DNA of 38,435 bases. Origin: a virus. The stretch covers positions 1 through 38,435 of IMG/VR virus record IMGVR_UViG_3300010370_000008. One strand, 5' to 3'. This document shows positions 8,595 through 16,961 of the stretch, piece by piece. Made by a program: the position numbers and the translations under genes. Position 1 is the first letter of the stretch, and the number at the start of each line of letters is the position of its first letter. The notes beneath the pieces are model-generated. The model was not told the origin of the DNA. It saw nothing but the letters and a program-made list of their open reading frames with translations, and searched no databases.

Positions 8595-8966
8595 ATGTCT
8601 CACTTTGCAAAAGTTCTGGATGATAAGGTCATCCAAGTCATCGTCGCTGAACCAGAGTTTTTTGATACGTTCGTGGACTCGTCACCGGGCCAGTGGATAC
8701 AAACCAGCTACAACACCCGAGGCGGCGTCCATTACGGGCCAAACGGGGAGCCTGACGACGGCGTTGCTCTGCGCGGCAACTACGCCGGGGTAGGGTACAC
8801 TTACGATCAGGCAAACGATGTGTTCTACGCACCGCAGCCATATCCGTCATGGACTTTAAACCAGACCACATGGATGTGGGAGCCGCCGGTGGCATACCCC
8901 GCTGATGGGAAGTTATATGTTTGGGATGAAACTACGGTTGGTTGGAAACTTGTAACTGAAGGATAG
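8595..8966 (+). CDS. Conserved phage protein, MSHFAKV/QVIVAE type
   Basis: A 123-aa protein with the pattern HFAKVLDDKVIQVIVAEPEF near the N terminus, QWIQTSYNTRGGVHY in the middle, LRGNYAGVGYTYD, and a Trp-rich end (YPSWTLNQTTWMWEPP). I recognise this architecture from cyanophage, pelagiphage and T4-like virion-cluster proteins, where its function is unassigned. The repeated aromatic turns suggest a small beta protein, probably a virion or tail-fibre accessory. GGAG in the tail of the preceding gene serves as the ribosome binding site. Confidence 0.85.
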   Translation: MSHFAKVLDDKVIQVIVAEPEFFDTFVDSSPGQWIQTSYNTRGGVHYGPNGEPDDGVALRGNYAGVGYTYDQANDVFYAPQPYPSWTLNQTTWMWEPPVAYPADGKLYVWDETTVGWKLVTEG

Positions 8967-8975
8967 GTTAATTGA

Positions 8976-9272
8976 ATGGCTTTCGCTCTTACTGGATACG
9001 GCATTGCGTCGCTACCGATTGCAGCCGCGCCGTTAGCGGGAAGCCCCCCGGTTCTTTCGGTCGCCTATACGCTGACTGCCTCCAGCGGCTCCTACACGCT
9101 TACCGGGCAAAGCATAACCATCACAAGGGGCTTCTTGCTTTCCCCACAAAATGGCCTATACTCCTTAACCGGGCAGGCCGTAGACATCACGTATACCCCC
9201 GCTCCGCCGGTTACAGGACCGACGCAGTACTTTATAGAAATTCGGTCCTTCACGGAATCTAGGAGAATATGA
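8976..9272 (+). CDS. Small beta protein with YTLTGQ-type repeats
   Basis: A 98-aa protein with a hydrophobic N-terminal segment (MAFALTGYGIASLPIAAAPLAG) and two imperfect repeats, SGSYTLTGQSITITRG and NGLYSLTGQAVDITYT. This SYTLTGQ repeat occurs in small phage structural proteins whose role is unknown. It ends FIEIRSFTESRRI with its stop overlapping the next ATG by one base. No clear lipobox or strong transmembrane helix is seen. GGATAGGTTAATTGA upstream gives a moderate ribosome binding site. An overlapping frame starting four bases earlier has poor composition. Confidence 0.7.
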   Translation: MAFALTGYGIASLPIAAAPLAGSPPVLSVAYTLTASSGSYTLTGQSITITRGFLLSPQNGLYSLTGQAVDITYTPAPPVTGPTQYFIEIRSFTESRRI

Positions 9273-9577
9273 TGTCGATTAACCTGAAAGCCATCACGAC
9301 CCGGCTAGGCTATCAGCAAATCACTTCCCTTAGCTCTTCCACGGCGCTAACGGTCCCTTATGTCGATCTTAACGGCCTAAACTGCCGCCCTGTGATCGCC
9401 CTCATTACCCCCGAAGGTCAGGCTGTGCGTTGGCGCGACGACAATGTTGCCCCCACTTCGTCCGTTGGGATGCCTCTTCCTGTTGGTGTGACGCTTCAAT
9501 ATGATGGCGACCTGACCATGATTCGGTTTATTGAGCAGGTGGCTGGAGCCAAGCTCAACATCAGCTACTACGCCTAA
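9272..9577 (+). CDS. Small beta-rich head/decoration-type protein
   Basis: A 101-aa protein starting MSINLKAITTRLGY, with STALTVPYVDLNG, then QAVRWRDDNVAPTSSVGMPL and TLQYDGDLTMIRFIEQVAGA. The VRWRDDG-PT-SVGMPL-(G)-TL-YDGDL pattern is one I have met in many short podovirus and siphovirus proteins near capsid genes. Function unassigned; decoration or tail-tube association is speculative. I choose the second ATG of the ATGATG pair because TAGGAGAATATG then has the same spacing as the leader of the gene at 12181. The first ATG (9269) would add one Met. Confidence 0.78.
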   Translation: MSINLKAITTRLGYQQITSLSSSTALTVPYVDLNGLNCRPVIALITPEGQAVRWRDDNVAPTSSVGMPLPVGVTLQYDGDLTMIRFIEQVAGAKLNISYYA

Positions 9578-9586
9578 AGGTGCCCC

Positions 9587-10075
9587 ATGAACGTCTCGCA
9601 GGATAGCGCCCCAATGGACTACATGGACTACTTTCTTAACCAGCTTCCCAGAAACCTGGCTACAATGGCCGCTTTGCGGGATGAGTTGGCTGTTCGCCAA
9701 GGAGCTTTGTCTGCTGCACAGGACGCAATTGCCGACCGCGCCAAGGCAGCCGACGAATTGGCTGCCGCTAAGGCTACTGCCGCTGAAATGGTAGCTGGGG
9801 CTCAAGACGCCCGCGCAAAATTAAAAGCGGATCAGGCTAAACTTAAAGCTGACCGCGCAGCGTTTGACGTTGCTAAAGCCGATTCAGACGCCGCTGCTGC
9901 GGCTCGCGAAGATCTTTTGGCCCGCAGGGAAGCTTCCTGCAACGCCAACGAGTCCCGTCAAGCTGCTATAGCGGCGTCTTTGGACGCCCGCGCGGCAGCT
10001 CTTGACGACGCTACGCAGGCTCTTGAAGCCCGCGTGAAGGCTTTCCAGCAAAAGGTGGCAAGTCTTTCCGCTTAA
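9587..10075 (+). CDS. Long coiled-coil protein preceding scaffold
   Basis: A 162-aa protein, over one third Ala, with continuous heptad-like Ala/Leu/Lys/Glu/Asp periodicity from about residue 28 to the end (LAAAKATAAEMVAGAQ, ARAKLKADQAKLKADRA). The N terminus (MDYMDYFLNQLPRNLATM) is distinct and may be an anchoring segment. There are no catalytic motifs. Its position just before the scaffold suggests a head-assembly helper or internal head protein; this is inference. A short RBS-like AAAGGTGCCCC precedes the start. Confidence 0.75.
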   Translation: MNVSQDSAPMDYMDYFLNQLPRNLATMAALRDELAVRQGALSAAQDAIADRAKAADELAAAKATAAEMVAGAQDARAKLKADQAKLKADRAAFDVAKADSDAAAAAREDLLARREASCNANESRQAAIAASLDARAAALDDATQALEARVKAFQQKVASLSA

Positions 10076-10113
10076 CCGACTGGCCGGTAGCCAGGCGCTC
10101 CTCGGAGTAACCC

Positions 10114-10881
10114 ATGAACGACGAAGACCTGAATGCCCCAGTGGACGCCCCGGCGCCCATGCCAGAACCGGAAGCTACGGCGGCTCCTGTTGCTGACGAC
10201 ACAAGGCCGGAAGAACAAACGACTGAAACGACCAAAACCTTCACACAAGAGGAATTGGACGCCATAGTCGGCAAGCGCCTAGCAAGAGAACAGCGTAAAT
10301 GGGAACGGGAGCAGGCTCAAAAAGCCGCAGCCCCCGCCGCACCTTCTGAATTACCGCCGCCTGATCAGTTTGATTCGGTCGAAACTTACGCAAAAGCGTA
10401 TGCCGAACAAATGCTTAAGGAGCGCGAGCTTCAGAAACAGCGGTCTGAATACGTTGAAGCCTACCACGACCGTGAAGAGGACGCGCGGGCCAAGTACGAT
10501 GACTTTGAGCAAGTTGCGTACAACCCCAATCTCCGCATCACGACCGTGATGGCCGAAACTATTCAGACATCGGAAGTTGGCCCTGACGTAGCGTATTACT
10601 TAGGGTCTAATCCAAAAGAAGCTGACCGCATTTCCCGTATGCCGCCCATCTTGCAGGCCAAAGAAATTGGCAAGATTGAAGCCAAACTGGTTTCAAACCC
10701 GCCCGTCAAGAAAACTTCGACCGCGCCAACGCCTATTTCACCTGTTACGGCTCGAAGCAGCGGAGCCCCCGCATACGACACCACTGACCCTCGGTCTATC
10801 AAAACGATGACTACGTCAGAATGGATCGCCGCTGAACGCGCTCGACAGATAAAGAAGCTGGAAGCGTCGAAATATCGTTAA
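10114..10881 (+). CDS. Capsid scaffolding protein
   Basis: A 255-aa acidic, strongly helical protein directly upstream of the coat gene, the normal scaffold position in P22-like phages. Residues 1-40 are Pro/Ala/Glu-rich and disordered. Then comes TFTQEELDAIVGKRLAREQRKWEREQ, the acidic/basic helix seen at the start of many phage scaffolds. The middle carries YVEAYHDREEDARAKYDDF, and the C terminus (SEWIAAERARQIKKLEASKYR) ends in a basic helix like the coat-binding helix of P22 gp8. It guides coat assembly and exits before or during DNA packaging. Confidence 0.88.
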   Translation: MNDEDLNAPVDAPAPMPEPEATAAPVADDTRPEEQTTETTKTFTQEELDAIVGKRLAREQRKWEREQAQKAAAPAAPSELPPPDQFDSVETYAKAYAEQMLKERELQKQRSEYVEAYHDREEDARAKYDDFEQVAYNPNLRITTVMAETIQTSEVGPDVAYYLGSNPKEADRISRMPPILQAKEIGKIEAKLVSNPPVKKTSTAPTPISPVTARSSGAPAYDTTDPRSIKTMTTSEWIAAERARQIKKLEASKYR

Positions 10882-10906
10882 CCTCTTACGCCTGAAAGGC
10901 TGACCA

Positions 10907-12121
10907 ATGGCTAACAGCATTCTTACAATCGACATGATCACCAGAAAGGCTCTGGAGATCCTTGAAAACAATCTGGTGCTTACACGCAACGTGAACCGCC
11001 AGTACGACGACAGCTTCGCCGTTGAAGGTGCGAAGATTGGCTCCACGCTGCGTATCCGCCTTCCTGATCGCGCTCTCGTCACCAATGGCGCGGCGCTTCA
11101 GGTTCAGGACGACAACGAGCAGTACACGACCCTGACTGTTTCTACCCAGAAGCACATCGGCGTGAACTTCACCTCCGCCGAACTGACCATGCAGTTGGAC
11201 GATTTTGCTGAACGCGTTCTGAAGCCTCGCGTTAGCCAGTTGGCTGCCAGCGTGGACGCAGATGTGGCAAATGCCTATCAGAACATCTACAGCTCGGTTG
11301 GCACCCCCGGCACGACCCCTGCTACTTCGCTTGTCCTGCTTCAGGCCCAGCAGAAACTGAACGAGTACGCCGTTCCTATGGACCAGCGTTACGCTACTGT
11401 GAACCCCGCTGCCAACGCCGGTCTGGTCGAAGGCATGAAGGGCTTCTTCAACCCCACCAGCACAATCAGCCGTCAGTTCAAGACCGGCATGATGGGCGAA
11501 GGGGTTCTTGGCTATGACGAAGTCAACATGTCTCAGTCCATCGTGCAGCACACGACCGGTTCGCGCTCCACCTCGGACACGATCCTCGTCAACGGCGCTG
11601 TCACGACGCAGGGTGCGACCACCATCAGCCTCGATGGCGGCACCGGCTCGGCGACCATCAAGGTCGGCGACGTGTTCACCATTGCTGGCGTGTACGCGGT
11701 CAACCCGCAGACCCGTCAGACCACCGGCAGCTTGCAGCAGTTCGTCTGCACCGCCACCGCCACTGCTTCCAGCGGCGCTTGGACCGACGTGCAGATTTCG
11801 CCCCCGATCTTCACCGCCAGCCAGGCTCTGGCTACGGTGGATTCGTTCCCGGCGGACAACGCTGCTGTCACCTTCCTTGGTGCGGCCTCCACCGCGTACC
11901 CGCAGAACCTTATCTACAACAAGAACGCCATCACGCTCGGCACCGCCGATCTGCTGATGCCGCAGGGTGTGGATATGGCGTCTCGTCAGGTTCATAACGG
12001 CATTTCGATGCGTATTGTTCGTCAGTACGACATCAACAACGACCGTATGCCCTGCCGTATCGACGTTCTCTACGGCTACTCTGTGATTCGCGCGCCTATG
12101 GCCGTGCGTATGTGGGGCTAA
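10907..12121 (+). CDS. Major capsid protein, P22 coat family
   Basis: A 404-aa HK97-fold coat protein of the P22 gp5 family (P22 gp5 is 430 aa). Supporting segments are MANSILTIDMITRKALEILE at the N terminus, KIGSTLRIRLPDR, VNFTSAELTMQLDDFAERVL, and GYDEVNMSQSIVQHTTGSR. The Thr/Gly-rich stretch around residues 225-300 (TTISLDGGTGSATIKVGDVF) corresponds to the inserted domain of this family, and the C terminus ends RIDVLYGYSVIRAPMAVRMWG. It follows the scaffold by 25 bases. Codon use here is more biased toward C-ending codons than in neighbouring genes, consistent with high expression. Confidence 0.96.
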   Translation: MANSILTIDMITRKALEILENNLVLTRNVNRQYDDSFAVEGAKIGSTLRIRLPDRALVTNGAALQVQDDNEQYTTLTVSTQKHIGVNFTSAELTMQLDDFAERVLKPRVSQLAASVDADVANAYQNIYSSVGTPGTTPATSLVLLQAQQKLNEYAVPMDQRYATVNPAANAGLVEGMKGFFNPTSTISRQFKTGMMGEGVLGYDEVNMSQSIVQHTTGSRSTSDTILVNGAVTTQGATTISLDGGTGSATIKVGDVFTIAGVYAVNPQTRQTTGSLQQFVCTATATASSGAWTDVQISPPIFTASQALATVDSFPADNAAVTFLGAASTAYPQNLIYNKNAITLGTADLLMPQGVDMASRQVHNGISMRIVRQYDINNDRMPCRIDVLYGYSVIRAPMAVRMWG

Positions 12122-12129
12122 CCACTTTT

Positions 12130-12151
12130 ATCTGGGGCTGCGGCCCCAGAT
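12130..12151 (+). terminator. Hairpin downstream of the coat gene
   Basis: A perfect 9-bp stem, ATCTGGGGC/GCCCCAGAT, with loop TGCG sits nine bases after the coat stop. There is no T-run behind it, so it may act as an RNA-stability or partial termination element that sets coat expression relative to downstream genes rather than a full terminator. Confidence 0.55.
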
Positions 12152-12180
12152 CTCCCTCATCAACTCTTTAGGAGAATATC

Positions 12181-12573
12181 ATGGCTCTTCCGAATGGCGC
12201 TGGTGGTTACCAGCTCGGCGACGGCAACCTCACCGAAGTCACGATGGGCGTTCAGTCTACCCCCGTCGCAAAGACCGCTGCGGCTACGCTTACCGCTGCG
12301 GAAATCACTTCTGGCATCATCACCTACACGGGCGCTGTCGCCAACCTGACGTTCCCCACTGTTGCTCTTACCGAAGCTCTGGTTTCCAGCGCCAAGGATA
12401 ACAGCGCTTTTGAGGTGGTCATCATTAACATCGGCGCCACCAACACGGTGTCCGTCGTGGGCGGCACCGGCTGGTCCACTGTTGGCTCGCTGGCTATCGC
12501 TGCTGGCGTGTCCGCCCAGTTCCGCGCTCGCAAGACCGGCGATCTGGCTTGGACCCTGTATCGCATCGCCTAA
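12181..12573 (+). CDS. Head decoration-like protein
   Basis: A 130-aa beta-rich protein (MALPNGAGGYQLGDGN, LTAAEITSGIITYTG, LTFPTVALTEALV, IINIGATNTVSVVGGTGWS) with no membrane segment. It lies directly after the coat gene, shares the coat gene's C-rich codon preference and is flanked by a hairpin on each side, all suggesting an abundant virion protein. The likely role is capsid decoration or a head fibre; this is inference. TAGGAGAATATC is a strong ribosome binding site. Confidence 0.8.
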   Translation: MALPNGAGGYQLGDGNLTEVTMGVQSTPVAKTAAATLTAAEITSGIITYTGAVANLTFPTVALTEALVSSAKDNSAFEVVIINIGATNTVSVVGGTGWSTVGSLAIAAGVSAQFRARKTGDLAWTLYRIA

Positions 12574-12579
12574 TCAATC

Positions 12580-12605
12580 GACGCCCCGTCTACGGGCGGG
12601 GCGTC
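12580..12605 (+). terminator. Hairpin downstream of the decoration-like gene
   Basis: A perfect 9-bp GC-rich stem, GACGCCCCG/CGGGGCGTC, with an eight-base loop starts six bases after the stop. No T-run follows. With the hairpin behind the coat gene it brackets the decoration-like gene and may adjust relative expression. Confidence 0.55.
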
Positions 12606-12622
12606 ACCTCACAGGTACACCC

Positions 12623-12841
12623 ATGATCTATATGCGCCATCCGGTTCACGGCACCAAAGTTGCCGTCATGGAAGCCGAAGCGATTTATGATGAAGAGAAT
12701 GGCTGGAGCCGCTATACTCCCGGCGAAGCCCCGCCTTCTGACGAGTCAGAGCCGGTAAATGAACTTGCGCCCCGGCGACGCGGTCGCAGGCCATTGAATG
12801 AGGGAATAGCCAGCCATGACGACAGCCGGGGATCAGATTAA
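12623..12841 (+). CDS. Small phage protein (MIYMRHP type)
   Basis: A 72-aa protein whose first half (MIYMRHPVHGTKVAVMEAEA, then YDEENGWSRYTP) is a pattern I recognise from short proteins located between coat and gp4-like genes in podovirus-like genomes. The second half is charged, with Pro/Glu followed by a basic ARG cluster (APRRRGRRPLNEG). Function unknown. It overlaps the next gene by 26 bases in a different frame. Start chosen at ATG 12623, after ACAGGTACACCC; longer in-frame reading upstream would run through the decoration gene and is unlikely. Confidence 0.72.
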   Translation: MIYMRHPVHGTKVAVMEAEAIYDEENGWSRYTPGEAPPSDESEPVNELAPRRRGRRPLNEGIASHDDSRGSD

Positions 12842-13526
12842 CGGAGCCCTTCGCCTTCTGGGCGTTTTGGCCGAAGGGGAGACGCCGTCTGCGGCCACAT
12901 CGCAGGACGCGCTGTTCGCGCTCAATCAGATGATTGACTCTTGGGGTACAGAAAAACTTTCGACCTTTACGACCCAAGAGCAGGTTTTTAATTGGTTGCC
13001 TGGCCGCATCAGTCAGACGCTTGGTCCTTCTGGCGATTTTGTTGGCGACCGCCCCGTTTTGATGGACGACGCAACCTATTTTGTGGATACGTCAACCGGC
13101 ATTTCCTACGGTATCAAGCTGATCAATCAGCAACAGTACGACGGAATCGCGGTCAAAAGCGTCACCAGCACTTTTCCACAGGTAATGTGGATAAACACGA
13201 ATTTTCCAAACATCGACATGCACATTTATCCAGTACCCACTAAAATACTGGAATGGCATTTCATATCGGCGGCGCAACTGACCCAGCCTGCGACGCTCTC
13301 GACCGAGCTGTACTTTCCGCCCGGCTACTTGCGGGCGTTCCGGTACAATCTGGCTTGCGAAATCGCGCCCGAGTTTGGTATCGAACCGCCCGCCACTGTC
13401 GGACGCATCGCGATGTATTCCAAGCGCAACCTTAAGCGGATCAACAACCCCGACGACATCATGTCGATCCCCTACGCCATCGTCAGCACCCGCCAGCGGT
13501 TTAACATCTTTGCCGGGAACTTCTGA
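12816..13526 (+). CDS. Head-tail adaptor / tail accessory factor, P22 gp4-like
   Basis: A 236-aa protein with the typical gp4-family N terminus (MTTAGDQINGALRLLGVLAE followed by NQMIDSWGTEKLST) and an ending rich in RQRFNIFAG. In P22, gp4 binds the portal ring and begins tail assembly after packaging; the same is inferred here. It is longer than P22 gp4 (166 aa), as in many gp4-like proteins of environmental podoviruses. It overlaps the preceding small gene by 26 bases and its TGA overlaps the next ATG (TGATG). Confidence 0.85.
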   Translation: MTTAGDQINGALRLLGVLAEGETPSAATSQDALFALNQMIDSWGTEKLSTFTTQEQVFNWLPGRISQTLGPSGDFVGDRPVLMDDATYFVDTSTGISYGIKLINQQQYDGIAVKSVTSTFPQVMWINTNFPNIDMHIYPVPTKILEWHFISAAQLTQPATLSTELYFPPGYLRAFRYNLACEIAPEFGIEPPATVGRIAMYSKRNLKRINNPDDIMSIPYAIVSTRQRFNIFAGNF

Positions 13527-15064
13527 TGCAGACGCCCATCCTTGGCTCCGCGTATGTAGCCCGCAGCGTCAACGCTGCGGACAACCGTATGGTCAACCTG
13601 TTTCCTGAAGTGCTGCCGGAAGACGCGGGCGGTAAGACCTCGGCGTTTTTGCAACGCGCACCAGGTCTGCGGTCGCTCGCCACCATCGGCACAGGCCCGA
13701 TCCGTGGACTGCACTCATATGGCAACTACATGTATGTCGTCTCCGGCAACAGCCTGTACCAAGTCGATAGCAGTTACCGTACCGTTCTGCTGGGCACCGT
13801 CGCCAACGACGGCCCCGTGTCGATGGCGGACAACGGCATCCAGCTTTTTATTGCCTGCGCCGGTCCCAGCTACATCTTCAACAACACCACCAACGCCTTC
13901 GGCCAGATTACCGACCCCGATTTCCCCGGCGCAACAACGGTTTCCTATCTGGATGGCTATTTCGTCTTTATCGAGCCCAACAGCCAGCGTGTGTGGACCA
14001 CGGCCATTCTCGACGGCACGTCGATTGACCCGCTGGATTTTGCAAGCGCGGAAGGCTCGCCCGACAATCTGGTGTCGTCCATTGTGGATAACTCCGAAGC
14101 CTGGCTGTTCGGCACTAACACCATCGAAGTCTGGTACAACGCCGGAAACGCCGGGTTTCCGCTCCAGCGCATCCAAGGCGCGTTCATGGAGATCGGTTGC
14201 GCGGCGGCGTTTTCGGTCGCCAAGCTTGACAGCACCGTCTTTTGGTTGGGCGCGGACACACGCGGCAAGGGCATTGTCTATCGCGCCAAGGGCTACCGAG
14301 GCATCCGCGTTAGCACCCACGCCGTTGAGTGGCAAATCCAACAGTACGCCAACATCAGCGATGCAACGGCTTACACCTACCAGCAAGACGGCCATGCGTT
14401 CTACGTGTTGTCATTTCCGTCCGCCAACGCGACGTGGGTCTACGATGTAGCTACAGGCGCGTGGCACGAGCGCGCAGGGTTCGCTAACGGCGAATTTACC
14501 CGTCAGCGCGCGGCGTGTCAGACGTTTTTCAATAACGCGGTGACGCTGGGCGACTACCAGACCGGCGAAATTTACGCCTACGATTTGACCCTGTTCGCGG
14601 ACGGCGGGCGCACCCAGAAATGGTTGCGTTCGTGGCGGGCGCTGCCGACAGGCACCAATAACCTGCGGCGCACCGCGCAACACAGCCTGCAACTTGATTG
14701 CGAGTCGGGCGTGGGTCTAGACGGTGGAACGCCTGCCGTAACTATGTACGTCAGCAGCATCTCGTCTACGGCGGTGTCTGGCGACGCCATCGGCGGCGAA
14801 ACGGAAGAAACCACGGACGAGATAATCGTGCAGGGCACGAACCCTCAAGTCATGCTGCGTTGGTCGGACGACGGTGGGCACACATGGTCTAATGAGCATT
14901 GGAAATCAATGGGTATGATCGGCGAGTACGGCAAGCGCGTCCTGTGGCGCAGGCTTGGCATGACTCAGAAGATCCGCGACCGCGTGTACGAGATTTCCGG
15001 TACTGACCCGGTCCCTGTCTACATCATGGGCGCGCAACTGATTGTGAGCCCCACCAATGCTTAA
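13526..15064 (+). CDS. Tail hub / packaged-DNA stabilisation protein, P22 gp10-like
   Basis: A 512-aa beta-propeller-like protein, near the 472 aa of P22 gp10. The start (MQTPILGSAYVARSVNAADN followed by NLFPEV) and APGLRSL are hallmarks of the gp10 family. The middle has VSYLDGYFVFIEPNSQRVW, NTIEVWYNAGN, and a C-terminal segment ending DPVPVYIMGAQLIV. In P22 it plugs the tail channel below gp4 and binds the needle. Starts on the preceding stop and overlaps the next gene by eight bases. Confidence 0.92.
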   Translation: MQTPILGSAYVARSVNAADNRMVNLFPEVLPEDAGGKTSAFLQRAPGLRSLATIGTGPIRGLHSYGNYMYVVSGNSLYQVDSSYRTVLLGTVANDGPVSMADNGIQLFIACAGPSYIFNNTTNAFGQITDPDFPGATTVSYLDGYFVFIEPNSQRVWTTAILDGTSIDPLDFASAEGSPDNLVSSIVDNSEAWLFGTNTIEVWYNAGNAGFPLQRIQGAFMEIGCAAAFSVAKLDSTVFWLGADTRGKGIVYRAKGYRGIRVSTHAVEWQIQQYANISDATAYTYQQDGHAFYVLSFPSANATWVYDVATGAWHERAGFANGEFTRQRAACQTFFNNAVTLGDYQTGEIYAYDLTLFADGGRTQKWLRSWRALPTGTNNLRRTAQHSLQLDCESGVGLDGGTPAVTMYVSSISSTAVSGDAIGGETEETTDEIIVQGTNPQVMLRWSDDGGHTWSNEHWKSMGMIGEYGKRVLWRRLGMTQKIRDRVYEISGTDPVPVYIMGAQLIVSPTNA

Positions 15065-15635
15065 CGAGACCCGCATTCCCGGCCAGCGCGTCCCCATCGC
15101 GGAGGACGAGAACGGGTTACCAACGCGGGAATGGTTTCGGTATTTCGAGTACCTGTATACTGTTGCAGCCACATCGGCGACCAACGCCGGGTTCTACGAC
15201 ACCACTAGCACGGCTTGGACGGCGAACACCCCAACCATCGTACCCGTAGGGTCCACCTACGCCGCGCACGGGTTTACGCTTGCTGCGTCTCGTATCACCG
15301 TAACGGGCGCTGGGCGCTGCATCATCAACGTCTCGCTCCAACTGACCAACAACAACGCCTCCAACGACGACGACATGACCCTCTGGTTGCGCGTGAACGG
15401 TGCGGACGCCGTCGCTACAGCCAGACGCGTGACGGTGCCTAAGCAACACGCAAGCGTAGCGGGCAGCGTCTTAATGACCGCGAACTTTAGCTACACGTTT
15501 GCTGCTGGCGACTATTTCGAACTGTACGGACTGTCCAAGCTAGGCTATGCTCAGATCGCAACCTACGCGGCCAGTAGTTCGCCAGCCTATCCCGCAGCTC
15601 CAGGCACGATCTTGTCCGTGGCTCAGATACTATAG
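15057..15635 (+). CDS. Jelly-roll tail protein in the P22 gp26 position
   Basis: A 192-aa protein. The N-terminal 40 residues (RIPGQRVPIAEDENGLPTRE, then WFRYFEYLY) form an anchoring module I recognise from proteins encoded after gp10-like genes. The remaining 150 residues look like a C1q/TNF-type beta jelly roll (RITVTGAGRCIINVSLQLT, VTVPKQHASVAGSV, FAAGDYFELYGLSKLG). P22 has the needle gp26 at this position; no long needle coiled coil is present here, so this protein may be a shorter plug or receptor-facing knob. It overlaps the hub gene by eight bases. Confidence 0.75.
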   Translation: MLNETRIPGQRVPIAEDENGLPTREWFRYFEYLYTVAATSATNAGFYDTTSTAWTANTPTIVPVGSTYAAHGFTLAASRITVTGAGRCIINVSLQLTNNNASNDDDMTLWLRVNGADAVATARRVTVPKQHASVAGSVLMTANFSYTFAAGDYFELYGLSKLGYAQIATYAASSSPAYPAAPGTILSVAQIL

Positions 15636-15644
15636 GATCGGACG

Positions 15645-16961
15645 ATGACAACCTACAACCTTTCGGCTTTTGCTGGCGCAGGCGCTCAGTTCTTCGATGA
15701 CAATGGTTCGCCGCTGGTCGGGGGCAAGCTGTACAGTTATGCGGCTGGCACCACCACGCTGTTGACGACTTACACGACCAGCGCCGGAACGGTAGCCAAC
15801 ACCAACCCGATTATTCTGAACGCGGGTGGGCGCACCCCGAACGAGATCTGGCAGGCTACAGGCATTCTGTTGAAGTTCGTCCTGTACAATTCGAACAACG
15901 AACTGATCGGCACTTACGACGGCATCCCGTCCATCAATGACCCCTTCGGCATCAATAGCCAGCTCACGTCAGTGGCGGGGACAAACTCCATCACTGCCTC
16001 GGCTACGCCTGCACTCACCGCGTATGCGACCGGCGCAATTTACAGCTTCATCGCCGCCAACACCAACAGCGGCGCGGCGACCCTGAGCATCGACGGCCTG
16101 ACCGCCACAAGTATCACCAAGAACGGCTCGGTGGCGCTGTCGGCTGGCGACATCCAATCCGGCAAAATGATGCTGGTTGAGTACGATGGAACGACGTTCC
16201 AGCTCGTCAACAACATCGTCTACGGCGGTTCGATTACGAACGGCAACATTGTTAGCCTAACCTCCCCCTTGGGCGTCGCCAACGGCGGCACCGGGGCGTC
16301 TACGCTCACGTCCAACAACGTCATTCTGGGCAACGGCGTTGCTGCTGTTCAATTTGTTGCCCCTGGCACATCCGGCAATGTGCTGGCGTCCAACGGCACA
16401 ACATGGACCAGCGCCACACCAACCATTATCGCGCCCACCGCGATAGGTCAGGTTCCCTTTAGCACTGACGGCACCACGTACACCGCCACACAAAAAATCA
16501 CGCAGGGCACTGCGGTTGCGTCCACCAGCGGAACCAGCATCGACTTTACGAGCATTCCATCTTGGGTGAAGCGCATTACTCTTATTTTTAATGAAATCAG
16601 TACTTCAGGTTCCGCAGGAACAGTGGCCCAACTTGGAACAGGCGCGACCCCAACCTACACAACTTCTGGCTACCTAAGCACGAGCGTTGGAACCGCCGCA
16701 GTCCCCGGCGCGACAAGCTACACGAATGGGTTTGGGATTCGGAACGACAGCGCGACCTATGTCCTGTCTGGACACATGGTTCTAACAAACATTAGCGGAA
16801 ATATCTGGATCTCCTCTCACATCGCAAAAGCGTCTGTTGGCATTTGCCCAGTAGGGGGTGGCTCCGTTACGCTTTCAGCGGCATTAACTGCGGTTCGGTT
16901 TGCTTCGGCTAACGGCACCGACACCTTTGACGCCGGTAGCATCAACATTTTGTATGAGTGA
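15645..16961 (+). CDS. Tail fibre/spike-like protein (TF3)
   Basis: A 438-aa protein with a conserved virion-binding N terminus (GAGAQFFDDNGSPLVGGKLY followed by SYAAGTTT, and GGRTPNEIWQ), common in podovirus tailspikes and fibres. A middle fibre repeat follows (NGGTGASTLTSNNVILGNG, GTSGNVLASNGTTW). The C-terminal 150 residues (IPSWVKRITLIF, QLGTGATPTYTTSGY, LTNISGNIW, ending SINILYE) are homologous to the C terminus of the protein starting at 7402. No glycosidase motif is seen. Likely receptor binding. AGGATCGGACG is the ribosome binding site. Confidence 0.85.
   Translation: MTTYNLSAFAGAGAQFFDDNGSPLVGGKLYSYAAGTTTLLTTYTTSAGTVANTNPIILNAGGRTPNEIWQATGILLKFVLYNSNNELIGTYDGIPSINDPFGINSQLTSVAGTNSITASATPALTAYATGAIYSFIAANTNSGAATLSIDGLTATSITKNGSVALSAGDIQSGKMMLVEYDGTTFQLVNNIVYGGSITNGNIVSLTSPLGVANGGTGASTLTSNNVILGNGVAAVQFVAPGTSGNVLASNGTTWTSATPTIIAPTAIGQVPFSTDGTTYTATQKITQGTAVASTSGTSIDFTSIPSWVKRITLIFNEISTSGSAGTVAQLGTGATPTYTTSGYLSTSVGTAAVPGATSYTNGFGIRNDSATYVLSGHMVLTNISGNIWISSHIAKASVGICPVGGGSVTLSAALTAVRFASANGTDTFDAGSINILYE

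Noticed and set aside
10886-11995. A 369-aa open frame on the - strand opposite the coat gene
   Set aside because: It mirrors the third-position bias of the coat gene, has no ribosome binding site of note and no recognisable domain. The coat frame on the + strand is beyond doubt.
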